Made by a program: the position numbers and the translations under genes. Positions 8,516-16,180 of a stretch of DNA of 64,000 nt are shown here, in pieces (within the stretch, counting starts at the first letter, position 1; every line of letters begins with the position of its first letter). Under the pieces are notes generated by a model that was given only the letters and a program-made list of their open reading frames with translations, did no database searches and had not been told where the DNA came from. The stretch comes from Micromonospora echinospora (GTDB taxonomy: Bacteria > Actinomycetota > Actinomycetes > Mycobacteriales > Micromonosporaceae): assembly GCF_900091495.1 (NCBI RefSeq), contig NZ_LT607413.1, forward strand, positions 1,922,001 to 1,986,000, in the 5' to 3' direction.

Positions 8516-10000
8516 GTGCGGACCGTTGACGGACGTACCGACCGGGTCGTGGTGGTCGGCGCGGGGCTGGGCGGACTGGCCTGCGCGTTGCACCTGGCCG
8601 GCAGCGGCCGGCAGGTGACCGTGCTCGAACGCGAGCCGGTGCCCGGCGGCCGGGCCGGCCGGCTCAGCCTCGACGGGTACGAGTTCGACACCGGCCCGAC
8701 CGTGCTCACCATGCCCGAGCTGATCGCCGAGGCGCTCGGCGCGGTCGGCGAGGAGCTGACCGACTGGATGGAGCTGACCCCGCTCGATCCGGCGTACCGG
8801 GCGTACTACCCGGACGGCTCGACGCTCGACGTGATCACCGACACCTCCCGGATGGCGGCGGAGATCTCGAAGGTATGCGGCCCCCGGGAGGCCGACGGGT
8901 ACCTCCGTTTCGTCGACTACGCCCGCGAGCTGTGGCGGCTGGAACGGGCCGACTTCATCGAGCGCAATCTCGACGCGCCGACCGACCTGCTCACCGGCAA
9001 CCTGCTGAAACTGCTGGCCGGCGGGGCGTTCCGCCGACTCCAGACCAAGATCAACCAGTTCTTCCGGGACCCCCGTACCCAACGGATCTTCTCCTTCCAG
9101 GCGATGTACGCCGGACTCGCCCCGCACGACGCGCTGGCCATCTACGCGGTCATCGCGTACCTCGACTCGGTGGCCGGGGTGTACTTCCCGCGCGGCGGCA
9201 TCCACGCCGTCTCCCGGGGCCTGGCCGGGGCGGCCGAGAAGCACGGCGTCCAGATCCGGTACGGCACCACGGTCGAGCGGGTGGAGACCGCCGGAAGCCG
9301 GGCCACCGGTGTGCTCACCACCGACGGCGAACGGATCCCGGCCGACGTGGTGGTGCTCAACCCGGACCTCCCGGTGGCGTACCGCGACCTGCTCCCCCCA
9401 GCCCGCGCCCGCCGGCTGACCTACTCGCCGTCCTGCGTGGTGCTGCACGTCGGCTCGACGCAGGGCTACTCGAAGATCGCCCACCACAACATCCACTTCG
9501 GCCGGTCCTGGAAGGGCACCTTCGACGAGGTGATCCGGCGCGGCGAACTGATGACCGACCCGTCCCTGCTGGTCACCAACCCGAGTCGCACCGATCCCTC
9601 GGTCGCTCCCGCCGGCCGGCACACCTACTACGTGCTCGCCCCGGTGCCGAACCTCGACCGGGCGCCCTTCGACTGGCGCGGCGGCCTGTCCCGTCGGTAC
9701 GCCGACGAGCTGATGGCGACGCTGGAGGAACGGGGCTACGTCGGCTTCGCCGACGGCGTCGAGCTGTGCGAGGTCGTCACCCCCGCCGAGTGGGCCGACC
9801 AGGGCATGGCCGCCGGCACCCCGTTCGCCGCCGCGCACAGCCTCTTCCAGACCGGCCCGTTCCGCCCGTCGAACCTGCACCGCACACTGTCGAACGTGGT
9901 TTTTGTAGGATCAGGCACCCAACCGGGCGTCGGAGTGCCGATGGTGCTGATCTCCGGCAAGCTCGCCGCCGCACGCATCACCGAAAGGTGCCTCCCGTGA
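8516..10000 (+). CDS. crtI: Phytoene desaturase
   Basis: A 494-residue FAD-dependent CrtI-type desaturase. The N-terminal dinucleotide-binding site is VVVVGAGLGGLACALHLA, with the acidic residue after beta-2 in VTVLERE, followed by the family motif GGRAGRL. The C-terminal FAD/carotenoid signature is present in VGSGTQPGVGVPMVLISGK. It introduces double bonds into phytoene to give lycopene or neurosporene. Start GTG 8516 follows GAGGGAGGGGG. Its stop overlaps the idi start in the sequence GTGA (9997-10000), indicating translational coupling. Confidence 0.93.
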   Translation: MRTVDGRTDRVVVVGAGLGGLACALHLAGSGRQVTVLEREPVPGGRAGRLSLDGYEFDTGPTVLTMPELIAEALGAVGEELTDWMELTPLDPAYRAYYPDGSTLDVITDTSRMAAEISKVCGPREADGYLRFVDYARELWRLERADFIERNLDAPTDLLTGNLLKLLAGGAFRRLQTKINQFFRDPRTQRIFSFQAMYAGLAPHDALAIYAVIAYLDSVAGVYFPRGGIHAVSRGLAGAAEKHGVQIRYGTTVERVETAGSRATGVLTTDGERIPADVVVLNPDLPVAYRDLLPPARARRLTYSPSCVVLHVGSTQGYSKIAHHNIHFGRSWKGTFDEVIRRGELMTDPSLLVTNPSRTDPSVAPAGRHTYYVLAPVPNLDRAPFDWRGGLSRRYADELMATLEERGYVGFADGVELCEVVTPAEWADQGMAAGTPFAAAHSLFQTGPFRPSNLHRTLSNVVFVGSGTQPGVGVPMVLISGKLAAARITERCLP

Positions 10001-10608
10001 CCTCCCGTGAGGCCCACCTGGTCGAACTGGTCCACGACGACGGCACCGTCGCCGGCCGGACCACGGTGGCCGAGGCGCACGAGCCGCCGGGTCGGCTGCA
10101 CCGGGCCTTCTCGGTGCTGCTGGTCGATCCGTCCGGCCGGGTACTGCTGCAACGGCGGGCCGCCGCCAAGACCCGTTTCCCGCTGCGCTGGGCGAACTCC
10201 TGCTGCGGCCACCCCGCGCCGGGCGAGTCGCCGGCCGAGGCCGCCAACAAGCGGCTGGGCGAGGAACTCGGCGCCGGCCCGGTCGAGCTGACCGAGGTCG
10301 GGGTGTACGTCTACTACGCCGAGGACCCGGCCACCGGTCGGGTCGAGTTCGAGTACGACCACGTGCTGCGCGCCGACGTGCCGGCCGACCTCGTGCTCCG
10401 GCCGGACACCTCCGAGGTCGCCGAGCTGCGCTGGGTCGACCCGCTCACCCTGGAGACGGAACTCGACGCCGACCCGCGCGCGTACGCGCCGTGGCTCGGC
10501 GGAGTGGTGAACCGCCTGCTGCGCCCCAGCGGTCCCGCACCCGACCGGGCCGGGCCGCTGTCCGGCGCTCCGGCGGACGACGCGTCGGAGCGGTCGGGTG
10601 GTCGATGA
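9997..10608 (+). CDS. idi: Isopentenyl-diphosphate delta-isomerase, type I
   Basis: A 203-residue Nudix-fold isomerase converting IPP to DMAPP. The catalytic Cys is in ANSCCGHP and the Glu-containing Nudix-like helix is in AANKRLGEELG. Conserved HRAFSVLL and RVLLQRRA segments are present. The last 30 or so residues are a Pro/Ala/Ser-rich tail not needed for the fold. It starts inside the crtI stop (GTGA) and ends inside the next gene (11-nt overlap), so it is part of one operon providing isoprenoid precursors for the carotenoid pathway. Confidence 0.92.
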   Translation: MTSREAHLVELVHDDGTVAGRTTVAEAHEPPGRLHRAFSVLLVDPSGRVLLQRRAAAKTRFPLRWANSCCGHPAPGESPAEAANKRLGEELGAGPVELTEVGVYVYYAEDPATGRVEFEYDHVLRADVPADLVLRPDTSEVAELRWVDPLTLETELDADPRAYAPWLGGVVNRLLRPSGPAPDRAGPLSGAPADDASERSGGR

Positions 10609-11533
10609 AGCGCTGAGCGCGGGAGCCGTGGCGCGGCGGCTCGGGGTCGCGGTGACCACGCTGCGGACCTGGCACCAGCGCTACGGACTCGGCCCCAGCG
10701 AGCACGTCCCCGGCCACCACCGCCGCTACACCCCGGCCGACCTGGCCCGGCTGGAGATCATGCGTCGGCTCACCGCCGAGGGGGTCACCCCGGCCGAGGC
10801 CGCCCGCTGGGCCCGACAGTCCCCGGTCGACACACCACCATCGCGCCGGAACGGCATCGCCGTACGCGACGGCGGCGGGGCGGCCATCCCGGTCGGTCGG
10901 GCCGGTCCGGCCGCCCGTGGGCTGGCCCGCGCCGCCATGCGGCTGGACCCGGTCACCGTCGGCCGGACGATCGACGAGTCGATCGCCGCCAGGGGTGTCG
11001 TCGCCACCTGGGACGGACTGCTGCGCCCGGTGCTCACCGGCATCGGCGAGCGGCACGCCGCGACCGCCGCGATGATCGAGGTCGAGCACCTCTTCTCCCG
11101 CTGCGTGACCGAGGCGTTCGCGGTGGTCACCCGCGCCAACCCGGCCGACGGCCCGCCCCGCGTCCTGCTCTCCTGCACCGACGACGAACAGCACACCCTG
11201 CCCCTGGAGGCGCTGGCCGCCGCGCTCGCCGAAACCGGGGTCGGCTGCCGGATGCTCGGCGCGCGGGTGCCGGTGGCGGCGCTGACGGCCGCAGTCACCC
11301 GGACCGCCCCGGCCGCCGTGGTGCTCTGGTCGCACCTCCGCGCGACCGCCGACCCGGCCCAGCTCACCGCGGTGCTCGCGGGCCCCAACCGGCCCCTGCT
11401 GGTGCTCGCCGCCGGTCCCGGCTGGTGGGACGACACCCTACCGGCCGGGGTGGTCCGGCCGGTGTCGCTGGCCGAGGCGGTCTCGCTGGCCCTCGCGGTA
11501 CGGGACTCGTTGGACCGGTCGCCCACTGACTGA
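10598..11533 (+). CDS. MerR-type regulator with cobalamin-binding-like domain (LitR/CarH-like)
   Basis: A 311-residue protein. Residues 7-45 are a MerR winged helix (SAGAVARRLGVAVTTLRTWH). Residues 110-300 match the helical bundle plus Rossmann part of the CarH/LitR B12 photoreceptors. The bundle motif LLRPV-x6-GE-x2-...-EH is present with E163-H164, and the lower-ligand histidine is kept as H199 in CTDDEQHTLP. The tryptophan of the Wx9EH motif, which packs near the adenosyl group in Thermus CarH, is H153 here (GERHAATAAM). In the family, darkness-bound regulator represses crt genes and light releases it. Its place at the end of the crt operon supports this role, but cobalamin dependence is uncertain because of the substitution. 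Confidence 0.8.
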   Translation: MVDEALSAGAVARRLGVAVTTLRTWHQRYGLGPSEHVPGHHRRYTPADLARLEIMRRLTAEGVTPAEAARWARQSPVDTPPSRRNGIAVRDGGGAAIPVGRAGPAARGLARAAMRLDPVTVGRTIDESIAARGVVATWDGLLRPVLTGIGERHAATAAMIEVEHLFSRCVTEAFAVVTRANPADGPPRVLLSCTDDEQHTLPLEALAAALAETGVGCRMLGARVPVAALTAAVTRTAPAAVVLWSHLRATADPAQLTAVLAGPNRPLLVLAAGPGWWDDTLPAGVVRPVSLAEAVSLALAVRDSLDRSPTD

Positions 11534-11613
11534 CCGGGGGTGTCACCGTCACCGGACCGGGGCGTAACGTCGGAGCGCCCGTGACCCCGACCCCCCTCTC
11601 GGGAGCGACGACG

Positions 11614-12429
11614 ATGACGCCACGCGTCCTGGCTGCGGCCGGTGCCGCCCTGCTGCTGCTTCTCACCGGTTGCGGCGAGGGGACAGCGGTCCGCTCCGCC
11701 GGCCCGACCGCCCCGGTCTTCTCCCACCCCGCCGAGGCGACGCCGACCCCCGAACCACCGGAGTCCCCGGCGCCGTCCGGCGTGCCGAGCCCCTCGCCGT
11801 CCGCGTCGAAGCCCGGCCCGAAGACGACCCGTACCTCGCTGCCGGCGGGGTTGCGGCGTACCACCGGCACCCGGGGGGTGGCGCTCACCTTCGACGACGG
11901 TCCGGACCCGGCCTGGACGCCGAAGGTGCTGGAGCAGTTGCGTAAGCACCAGGTCACCGCCACGTTCTGCGTGGTCGGCACCCGCGTCCGTAAGCACCCC
12001 GGGTTGGTGGCCAGGATCGTGCGCGAGGGGCACCAGCTCTGCAACCACAGCTGGCGGCACGACGTGGACCTGGGTGACCGGCCCCGGGCGGAGATCCACG
12101 CCGACCTGGACCGCACCACCCGGGCGATCCGGGCGGCGGTGCCCGGCGCGAAGGTCTCCTTCTACCGGCAGCCGGGCGGCCGGTGGACGCCCGAGGTGGT
12201 GGCGGTGGCCCGGGAACTCGGCATGACCCCGCTGCACTGGAACGTGGATCCGCGGGACTGGGCGAAGCCGCCGGCCGCGACGATCGTGGCGCGGGTACGG
12301 GACGGACTCCGGCCCGGTGCGGTGGTGCTGCTGCACGACGGAGGCGGGAATCGGGCCGGCACGGTGGCCGCCTGCGCCGGGGTGATCGCCGAGAGCAAAC
12401 GGCGGTACGGCGTCACCAAACTGCGCTGA
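11614..12429 (+). CDS. Polysaccharide deacetylase (NodB domain) lipoprotein
   Basis: A 271-residue lipoprotein. ATG 11614 is preferred over GTG 11581 because a hydrophobic signal (VLAAAGAALLLLLTGC) with lipobox LLTGC directly follows. A Pro/Ser/Thr linker (about residues 30-75) precedes a carbohydrate esterase 4 domain. All five motifs are visible: TFDDGPDP, NHSWRHDV (His-x3-His metal ligands), FYRQPGGRWTPE, NVDPRDW and VVLLHDGGG. It likely removes N-acetyl groups from peptidoglycan or another surface glycan. Its own promoter is not obvious. The tRNA cluster follows. Confidence 0.9.
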   Translation: MTPRVLAAAGAALLLLLTGCGEGTAVRSAGPTAPVFSHPAEATPTPEPPESPAPSGVPSPSPSASKPGPKTTRTSLPAGLRRTTGTRGVALTFDDGPDPAWTPKVLEQLRKHQVTATFCVVGTRVRKHPGLVARIVREGHQLCNHSWRHDVDLGDRPRAEIHADLDRTTRAIRAAVPGAKVSFYRQPGGRWTPEVVAVARELGMTPLHWNVDPRDWAKPPAATIVARVRDGLRPGAVVLLHDGGGNRAGTVAACAGVIAESKRRYGVTKLR

Positions 12430-12481
12430 ACCACGCTGACCTGCGGTTTTGGGCGAAACTCCGGCCGGGCGGATACCGATT

Positions 12482-12510
12482 TTGTTGCCCGGCGGCTCAT
12501 CACGTATGCT
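12482..12510 (+). promoter_or_regulatory. Promoter of the tRNA cluster
   Basis: TTGTTG at 12482-12487 and TATGCT at 12505-12510, separated by 17 nt, in an AT-richer stretch upstream of tRNA-Glu. Transcription would start near 12517, leaving a leader of about 65 nt. Confidence 0.5.
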
Positions 12511-12581
12511 TTGCAGGCCTCCGGCGGGGCCGGATGGGAGCAAGTCCGCAGAAGTTGCGAGTGTGCAATGATGGCGGGGCC

Positions 12582-12654
12582 GCCCTCATCGTCTAGCGGC
12601 CCAGGACGCCGCCCTTTCAAGGCGGTAGCACGGGTTCGAATCCCGTTGGGGGCA
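12582..12654 (+). tRNA. tRNA-Glu (anticodon TTC)
   Basis: 73 nt. The acceptor strand GCCCTCA pairs with TGGGGGC (with a G-T pair), the discriminator is A, and no CCA is encoded. The anticodon stem is CCGCC/GGCGG around CTTTCAA. The T arm ACGGG-TTCGAAT-CCCGT is perfect. Confidence 0.95.
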
Positions 12655-12686
12655 CGATCCGGCCTGGCCGGAGGCAGTACGAGCTA

Positions 12687-12763
12687 GGTCCTGTGGAGCA
12701 GTTGGAGTGCTCGCCGCCCTGTCAAGGCGGAGGTCGCGGGTTCAAGTCCCGTCAGGACCGCCA
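12687..12763 (+). tRNA. tRNA-Asp (anticodon GTC), CCA encoded
   Basis: The acceptor GGTCCTG pairs perfectly with CAGGACC, discriminator G at 12760 is followed by an encoded CCA (12761-12763). The anticodon loop is CTGTCAA within CCGCC/GGCGG, and the T arm is CGGG-TTCAAGT-CCCG. Confidence 0.95.
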
Positions 12764-12769
12764 ACGCCG

Positions 12770-12793
12770 ACGCCGCGTCTCACCGCGCGGCGT
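12770..12793 (+). terminator. Hairpin after tRNA-Asp
   Basis: Arms ACGCCGCG and CGCGGCGT (8 bp, perfect) with loop TCTCACCG. There is no T-run, so it may be a processing or weak termination signal between tRNA-Asp and tRNA-Phe. Confidence 0.4.
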
Positions 12794-12825
12794 TCTGCGT
12801 CCGGGGGGTAAACTCACCCGGGTAC

Positions 12826-12899
12826 GGCCAGGTAGCTCAGTTGGTACGAGCGTCCGACTGAAAATCGGAAGGTCGGCGGTTCGACCCCGCCCCTGGCCA
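12826..12899 (+). tRNA. tRNA-Phe (anticodon GAA)
   Basis: 74 nt. The acceptor GGCCAGG pairs with CCTGGCC, the anticodon loop is CTGAAAA in stem TCCGA/TCGGA, the T arm is GGCGG-TTCGACC-CCGCC, and the discriminator is A. No CCA is encoded. Confidence 0.95.
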
Positions 12900-12925
12900 C
12901 ATAGCCTTTCGCCGGGCTACAGAGG

Positions 12926-12963
12926 TCCCCACCAGCGGAAACGTCGGTGGGGATCTTGCTTTT
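12926..12963 (+). terminator. Rho-independent terminator after tRNA-Phe
   Basis: Arms TCCCCACC and GGTGGGGA around a 12-nt loop, followed by TCTTGCTTTT. This is a canonical hairpin plus T-rich tail closing the tRNA cluster. Confidence 0.7.
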
Positions 12964-13021
12964 GGCGCCCCCTGCCACGCGCCCGCCCTCTCCGACCGGG
13001 GACGGGCGCGTGTCGCAGCGG

Positions 13022-13480
13022 TCAGCAGCAACCTCCCCTGGTGCCGGCGGTGACGTGTCCCTCCCCGGCGGCGGGGGTGCAGCAGGCGCTCTCGACGGCC
13101 TTCCCCAGGCGGTCGGAGTCGGCCTTGACGGTGTAGACCTCCCACGGTTCGTCACCGGGTCCGCGGACCCAGACCTTGTCCTGGAGGGCGTAGCAGCACT
13201 CGGTGCTGTTCTCCTCCAGGGTGATCAGGCCGGATTCGGTGAGGCGGTTGGTGGCGGCGTCGACCTCGTCGGTGCTGGACACCTCGACGCCCAGGTGGTC
13301 CAGCACGGTCGGCCGGTCGGGCTCGCCCTCCAGGAGCACGAGCTTCAACGGGGGGTTCTCGACGGCGAAGTTGGCGTAGCCGGGGCGGCGCTTGGCCGGC
13401 TCGACGCCGAACAGCTTCGCGTAGAAGGCAACGGAGCCTTCAAGGTCGGACACGCGCAGGGCTAGCTGGACACGGGACAT
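13022..13480 (-). CDS. arsI: ArsI/CadI-family dioxygenase (VOC fold)
   Basis: A 152-residue vicinal-oxygen-chelate protein of the ArsI/CadI group. ArsI is the Fe(II)-dependent C-As lyase that demethylates trivalent methylarsenicals; CadI is a cadmium-induced homologue. The expected metal ligands appear as Q5, H62 and E114 (PWEVYTV), and the substrate-binding vicinal thiol pair as C95-C96 in STECCYALQDKVWVRGP. Extra cysteines (CC near 131 and at the C-terminus, GGCC) lie in a Gly/Ala-rich tail. ATG 13480 is preceded by GGAGGAG. It is divergent from arsR and probably controlled by it. Whether it acts on organoarsenicals or another soft metal cannot be decided from sequence. Confidence 0.85.
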   Translation of the reverse strand: MSRVQLALRVSDLEGSVAFYAKLFGVEPAKRRPGYANFAVENPPLKLVLLEGEPDRPTVLDHLGVEVSSTDEVDAATNRLTESGLITLEENSTECCYALQDKVWVRGPGDEPWEVYTVKADSDRLGKAVESACCTPAAGEGHVTAGTRGGCC

Positions 13481-13537
13481 GGTTCTCCTCCGGAGCGGAT
13501 GGGGTGACTGTGATCACGCCCACCCTTGCCTAGATGC

Positions 13538-13603
13538 TTTTCGAATCAGGACCCACCTTGCACTCTGTTTCGAATTCCGTCAACCTAGGCGTATGTCGAA
13601 ACA
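13538..13603. promoter_or_regulatory. Divergent ars promoter with TTTCGAA-type repeats
   Basis: TTTCGAAT occurs at 13539-13546 and 13568-13575 (direct repeats 29 bp apart). TGTTTCGA (13566-13573) and TCGAAACA (13596-13603) are perfect inverted arms, the second lying in arsR codons 2-4. On the - strand, TTGACG and CAAGGT are 17 nt apart (about 13581 to 13553) and enclose one copy, so a repressor bound there would block arsI. Candidate ArsR operator. Confidence 0.45.
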
Positions 13604-13961
13604 AGCCCTGTCGGTGGTGGACCTGAACGCGGTCGCCTGCTGCGCACCGATCGCGGTCCGCCCGATGGACGTCGACCAGGCAGCGGCCGTCGCACCGATG
13701 TTCAAGGCCCTGGGCGATCCGGTCCGACTGCGGCTGATGTCGATGATCGCTTCCGTGCCGGAGATCTGCGTCTGTGACCTGACCCCGGCGTTCGACCTGT
13801 CCGGGCCGACCATCTCCCACCACCTCAAGGTGCTGCGCGACGCGGGCCTGGTCGACTCCGAGCGGCGCGGCACCTGGGTCTGGTACCGCGTCCGCCCGGA
13901 GGCCTTCCGGCAACTCGGCGCGCTGCTCGACATCCCCACCGCATCCGCACCGGCCACATGA
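13593..13961 (+). CDS. arsR: ArsR/SmtB-family metalloregulator
   Basis: A 122-residue winged-helix repressor. ATG 13593 begins the recognisable protein; the frame extends upstream only by chance. The DNA-recognition helix is in LSGPTISHHLKVLRDAGLV. Potential arsenite-binding cysteines are the vicinal pair C16-C17 near the N-terminus and C59/C61 in ICVCDLTP. The N-terminal pair with a Cys in the CVCDL helix resembles the site described for Corynebacterium glutamicum ArsR. It is first in a chain with the aquaporin and arsC, each overlapping the next by 4 nt. Confidence 0.9.
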   Translation: MSKQALSVVDLNAVACCAPIAVRPMDVDQAAAVAPMFKALGDPVRLRLMSMIASVPEICVCDLTPAFDLSGPTISHHLKVLRDAGLVDSERRGTWVWYRVRPEAFRQLGALLDIPTASAPAT

Positions 13962-14695
13962 ACCTCGCCCTGACCCGGCGGGCGTCCGCAGAGCTCGCCG
14001 GCACCGCCCTGTTGGTCACCGCTGTCGTCGGCTCCGGGATCGCCGCCTCCCGGCTCTCCCCGACCGACACCGGACTCCAGCTCCTGGAGAACGCGGTCGC
14101 CACCGCGCTCGCCCTGGGGGCGCTGATCCTGATGTTCGGGCCGGTGTCGGGCGCGCACTTCAACCCGGTCGTCTCCGCTGTCGACTGGTGGCTCGGCCGC
14201 CGCGCCGGCACCGGCCTCACCGCCCGGGACCTCGCCGCCTACATTCCCGCGCAGGTCACCGGGGCCATCGCCGGAGCGGTCCTGGCGGACCTCATGTTCG
14301 GACTACCGGCCGTCACCTGGTCCCGCACCGACCGGACCGGCGGGAATTTGTGGCTGGCCGAGGTGATCGCGACCGCCGGCCTGGTCGTGCTGGTCTTCGC
14401 CCTCGCCCGCACCGGCCGCACCACCGCGGCCCCGGCCGCCGTGGGCGCCTACATCGGCGCGGCGTACTGGTTCACCTCGTCGACCTCGTTCGCCAACCCC
14501 GCCGTCACCGTCGGCCGCGCGTTCACCGACACCTTCGCCGGCATCGCCCCGACCTCCGTGCCCGGCTTCGTAGCCGCCCAACTCGTCGGCGGTCTGATCG
14601 CCGTCGCCGCCCTCGCCGCCTGGTACCCCCACGCCGGGCACGCCGCCGACGCGGTGGTCGTGCCCCATCCCGCCCGAGAGAGCGCAACCCGATGA
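13958..14695 (+). CDS. Aquaporin (MIP family), AqpS-like
   Basis: A 245-residue six-helix channel. The first half-helix motif is SGAHFNPVVS (NPV in place of NPA) and the second is TSFANPAVTV (NPA intact). Start ATG 13958 overlaps the arsR stop (ATGA). In Sinorhizobium the ars-operon aquaglyceroporin AqpS lets arsenite made by ArsC leave the cell down its gradient. The same arrangement here (arsR-aqp-arsC, no arsB or acr3 in the window) suggests this channel is the arsenite exit route. Four-nt overlap with arsC. Confidence 0.87.
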   Translation: MNLALTRRASAELAGTALLVTAVVGSGIAASRLSPTDTGLQLLENAVATALALGALILMFGPVSGAHFNPVVSAVDWWLGRRAGTGLTARDLAAYIPAQVTGAIAGAVLADLMFGLPAVTWSRTDRTGGNLWLAEVIATAGLVVLVFALARTGRTTAAPAAVGAYIGAAYWFTSSTSFANPAVTVGRAFTDTFAGIAPTSVPGFVAAQLVGGLIAVAALAAWYPHAGHAADAVVVPHPARESATR

Positions 14696-15099
14696 CCGAC
14701 AAGCCCAGCGTCCTCTTCGTCTGCGTCCACAACGCCGGCCGCTCCCAGATGGCCGCCGCCTGGCTGCGCCACCTTGCGGGAGACACCGTCGAGGTCCGCT
14801 CCGCCGGCAGCGCGCCTGCCGACCAGATCAACCCCGCCGCCGTCGACGCCATGCGGGAAGTCGGCATCGACATCACCGACCAGACCCCGGCCCGGCTCAC
14901 CTGGGAAACCGCCGAGGCCAGCGACGTCATCATCACCATGGGCTGCGGCGACGCCTGCCCCGTCTTCCCCGGCAGGCGCTACGAGGACTGGAAACTCCCC
15001 GACCCCGCCGGCCAACCCCTCGACGTCGTCCGCCAGGTCCGCGACGACATCAGGACCCGAGTCGTCGACCTACTCGCCAGCCTTGAGCGGACCCGCTGA
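14692..15099 (+). CDS. arsC: Arsenate reductase, low-molecular-weight phosphatase type
   Basis: A 135-residue ArsC of the thioredoxin-linked (pI258) family. The phosphate loop is C11-VHNAG-R17-S with the nucleophilic Cys. C85 and C89 in TMGCGDACP are the two relay cysteines, and the acidic D104 in LPDPAGQPLD is the probable general acid. It reduces arsenate to arsenite. The start ATG 14692 lies in ATGA with the aquaporin stop. Confidence 0.92.
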   Translation: MTDKPSVLFVCVHNAGRSQMAAAWLRHLAGDTVEVRSAGSAPADQINPAAVDAMREVGIDITDQTPARLTWETAEASDVIITMGCGDACPVFPGRRYEDWKLPDPAGQPLDVVRQVRDDIRTRVVDLLASLERTR

Positions 15100-15190
15100 G
15101 CGGCCCGCCCGCTCGCTGACCACCTGCCGCCACCCCATCCGCCGTCACTCCGGTGGGGAGGCGAGCAGCGTGAGCGCGAGATCGTTTCGC

Positions 15191-15196
15191 TAGGGT
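15191..15196 (+). promoter_or_regulatory. -10 box TAGGGT for leaderless start at 15204
   Basis: TAGGGT followed by 7 nt and then ATG 15204. No Shine-Dalgarno is seen. Confidence 0.45.
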
Positions 15197-15203
15197 CCGA
15201 CGT

Positions 15204-15539
15204 ATGACGGTTGCCCGGTCGATCCTGTTGTTCCTGCTCGCGGCTCTCGCCGAGATCGGCGGAGCCTGGCTGGTGTGGCAGGGGTGGCGGGAGAACCGGG
15301 GATTGTGGTGGATCGCGGCGGGCGTCATCGCGCTCGGCTTCTACGGCTTCGTCGCCACGTTCCAGCCCGACCCGAACTTCGGCCGCATCCTGGCCGCCTA
15401 CGGCGGGATCTTCGTGGCCGGATCCCTCGCCTGGGGCGTGGTCGTGGACAAGTTCCGCCCCGACCGCTACGACCTGATCGGCGCGGCCATCTGCCTCGTC
15501 GGGGTCGCGGTCATCATGTACGCCCCGCGCAGCAGCTGA
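15204..15539 (+). CDS. YnfA-like UPF0060 small membrane protein
   Basis: 111 residues with four predicted membrane helices (about 5-24, 32-50, 60-80, 88-107). The conserved family features are visible: [11 protein letters not shown] in helix 1, [16 protein letters not shown], and [15 protein letters not shown] near the end. UPF0060/YnfA is a relative of the SMR transporters with a poorly defined efflux role. Its location between arsC and the ArsN-like gene suggests, but does not show, a link to metalloid stress. It has its own -10 box. Confidence 0.88.
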   Translation: MTVARSILLFLLAALAEIGGAWLVWQGWRENRGLWWIAAGVIALGFYGFVATFQPDPNFGRILAAYGGIFVAGSLAWGVVVDKFRPDRYDLIGAAICLVGVAVIMYAPRSS

Positions 15540-15649
15540 CCGCCCACCCGGACCTGTTCCGGGGGCGGGCCACCTGTTGCACCCTGTTCCGCCCCCTGCC
15601 AACCTGGGCGCATGCCGAGACTTCCCACCACGGCCGGCGAGAGCGTCAC

Positions 15650-16180
15650 GTGAGTTCGGACCCGGTGCCACCTCTCCGCACCGCCGGGGACATCACCATC
15701 GCCGCGATGGGCGACCAGCACGGTCCGGCGGTCCTGGACATCTACCGGCTCGGCATCGTCAGCGGAAACGCGACCTTCGAGACCGAGCCGCCCGCCTGGG
15801 AGAGCTTCACCGCCACCCGGTTGCCGGGGCACCGGTGGGTCGCCGTCGACCGGGCCGGCGCGGTCCTGGGGTGGATCGCCTGCTCGGCGGTGTCCGAGCG
15901 GCGGGTCTACGCCGGTGTGGTCGAGCACTCCGTCTACGTCCATCCCGACGCCGGGGGGCGGGGAGTCGGACGCGGTCTGCTCCAGGCCCTGATCGCCTCG
16001 ACCGAGCGGGCCGGGATCTGGACCATCCAGTCCGGCGTGTTCCCGGAGAACACCGCCAGCCTCGCCCTGCACACGTCCTGCGGCTTCCGTACCGTCGGCA
16101 TCCGCCAGCGCGTCGGCCGTCACCACGGCGTCTGGCGTGACGTCACCCTCATCGAGCGCCGCAGTCCCGTCGTCACCTGA
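15650..16180 (+). CDS. PAT/ArsN-like GNAT acetyltransferase
   Basis: A 176-residue acetyltransferase of the phosphinothricin acetyltransferase family. Diagnostic segments are SVYVHPDAGGRGVGRGLL (acetyl-CoA loop), GIWTIQSGVFPENTASLALH and HGVWRDVTLIERR. The ArsN1 subgroup acetylates arsinothricin and is typically found in ars operons, so the position next to arsC and ArsI makes that substrate more likely than phosphinothricin. GTG 15650 is the preferred start because the family homology begins soon after. The last 8 nt overlap the oppositely oriented tetR end. Confidence 0.82.
   Translation: MSSDPVPPLRTAGDITIAAMGDQHGPAVLDIYRLGIVSGNATFETEPPAWESFTATRLPGHRWVAVDRAGAVLGWIACSAVSERRVYAGVVEHSVYVHPDAGGRGVGRGLLQALIASTERAGIWTIQSGVFPENTASLALHTSCGFRTVGIRQRVGRHHGVWRDVTLIERRSPVVT

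Noticed and set aside
8875..9996. Upstream extension of the idi frame
   Set aside because: Arg/Pro/His-rich out-of-frame reading of crtI; the real idi start is GTG 9997 in the GTGA overlap.
12430..12581. Possible riboswitch before the tRNA cluster
   Set aside because: Only a promoter-like pair of hexamers is visible; no conserved riboswitch core.
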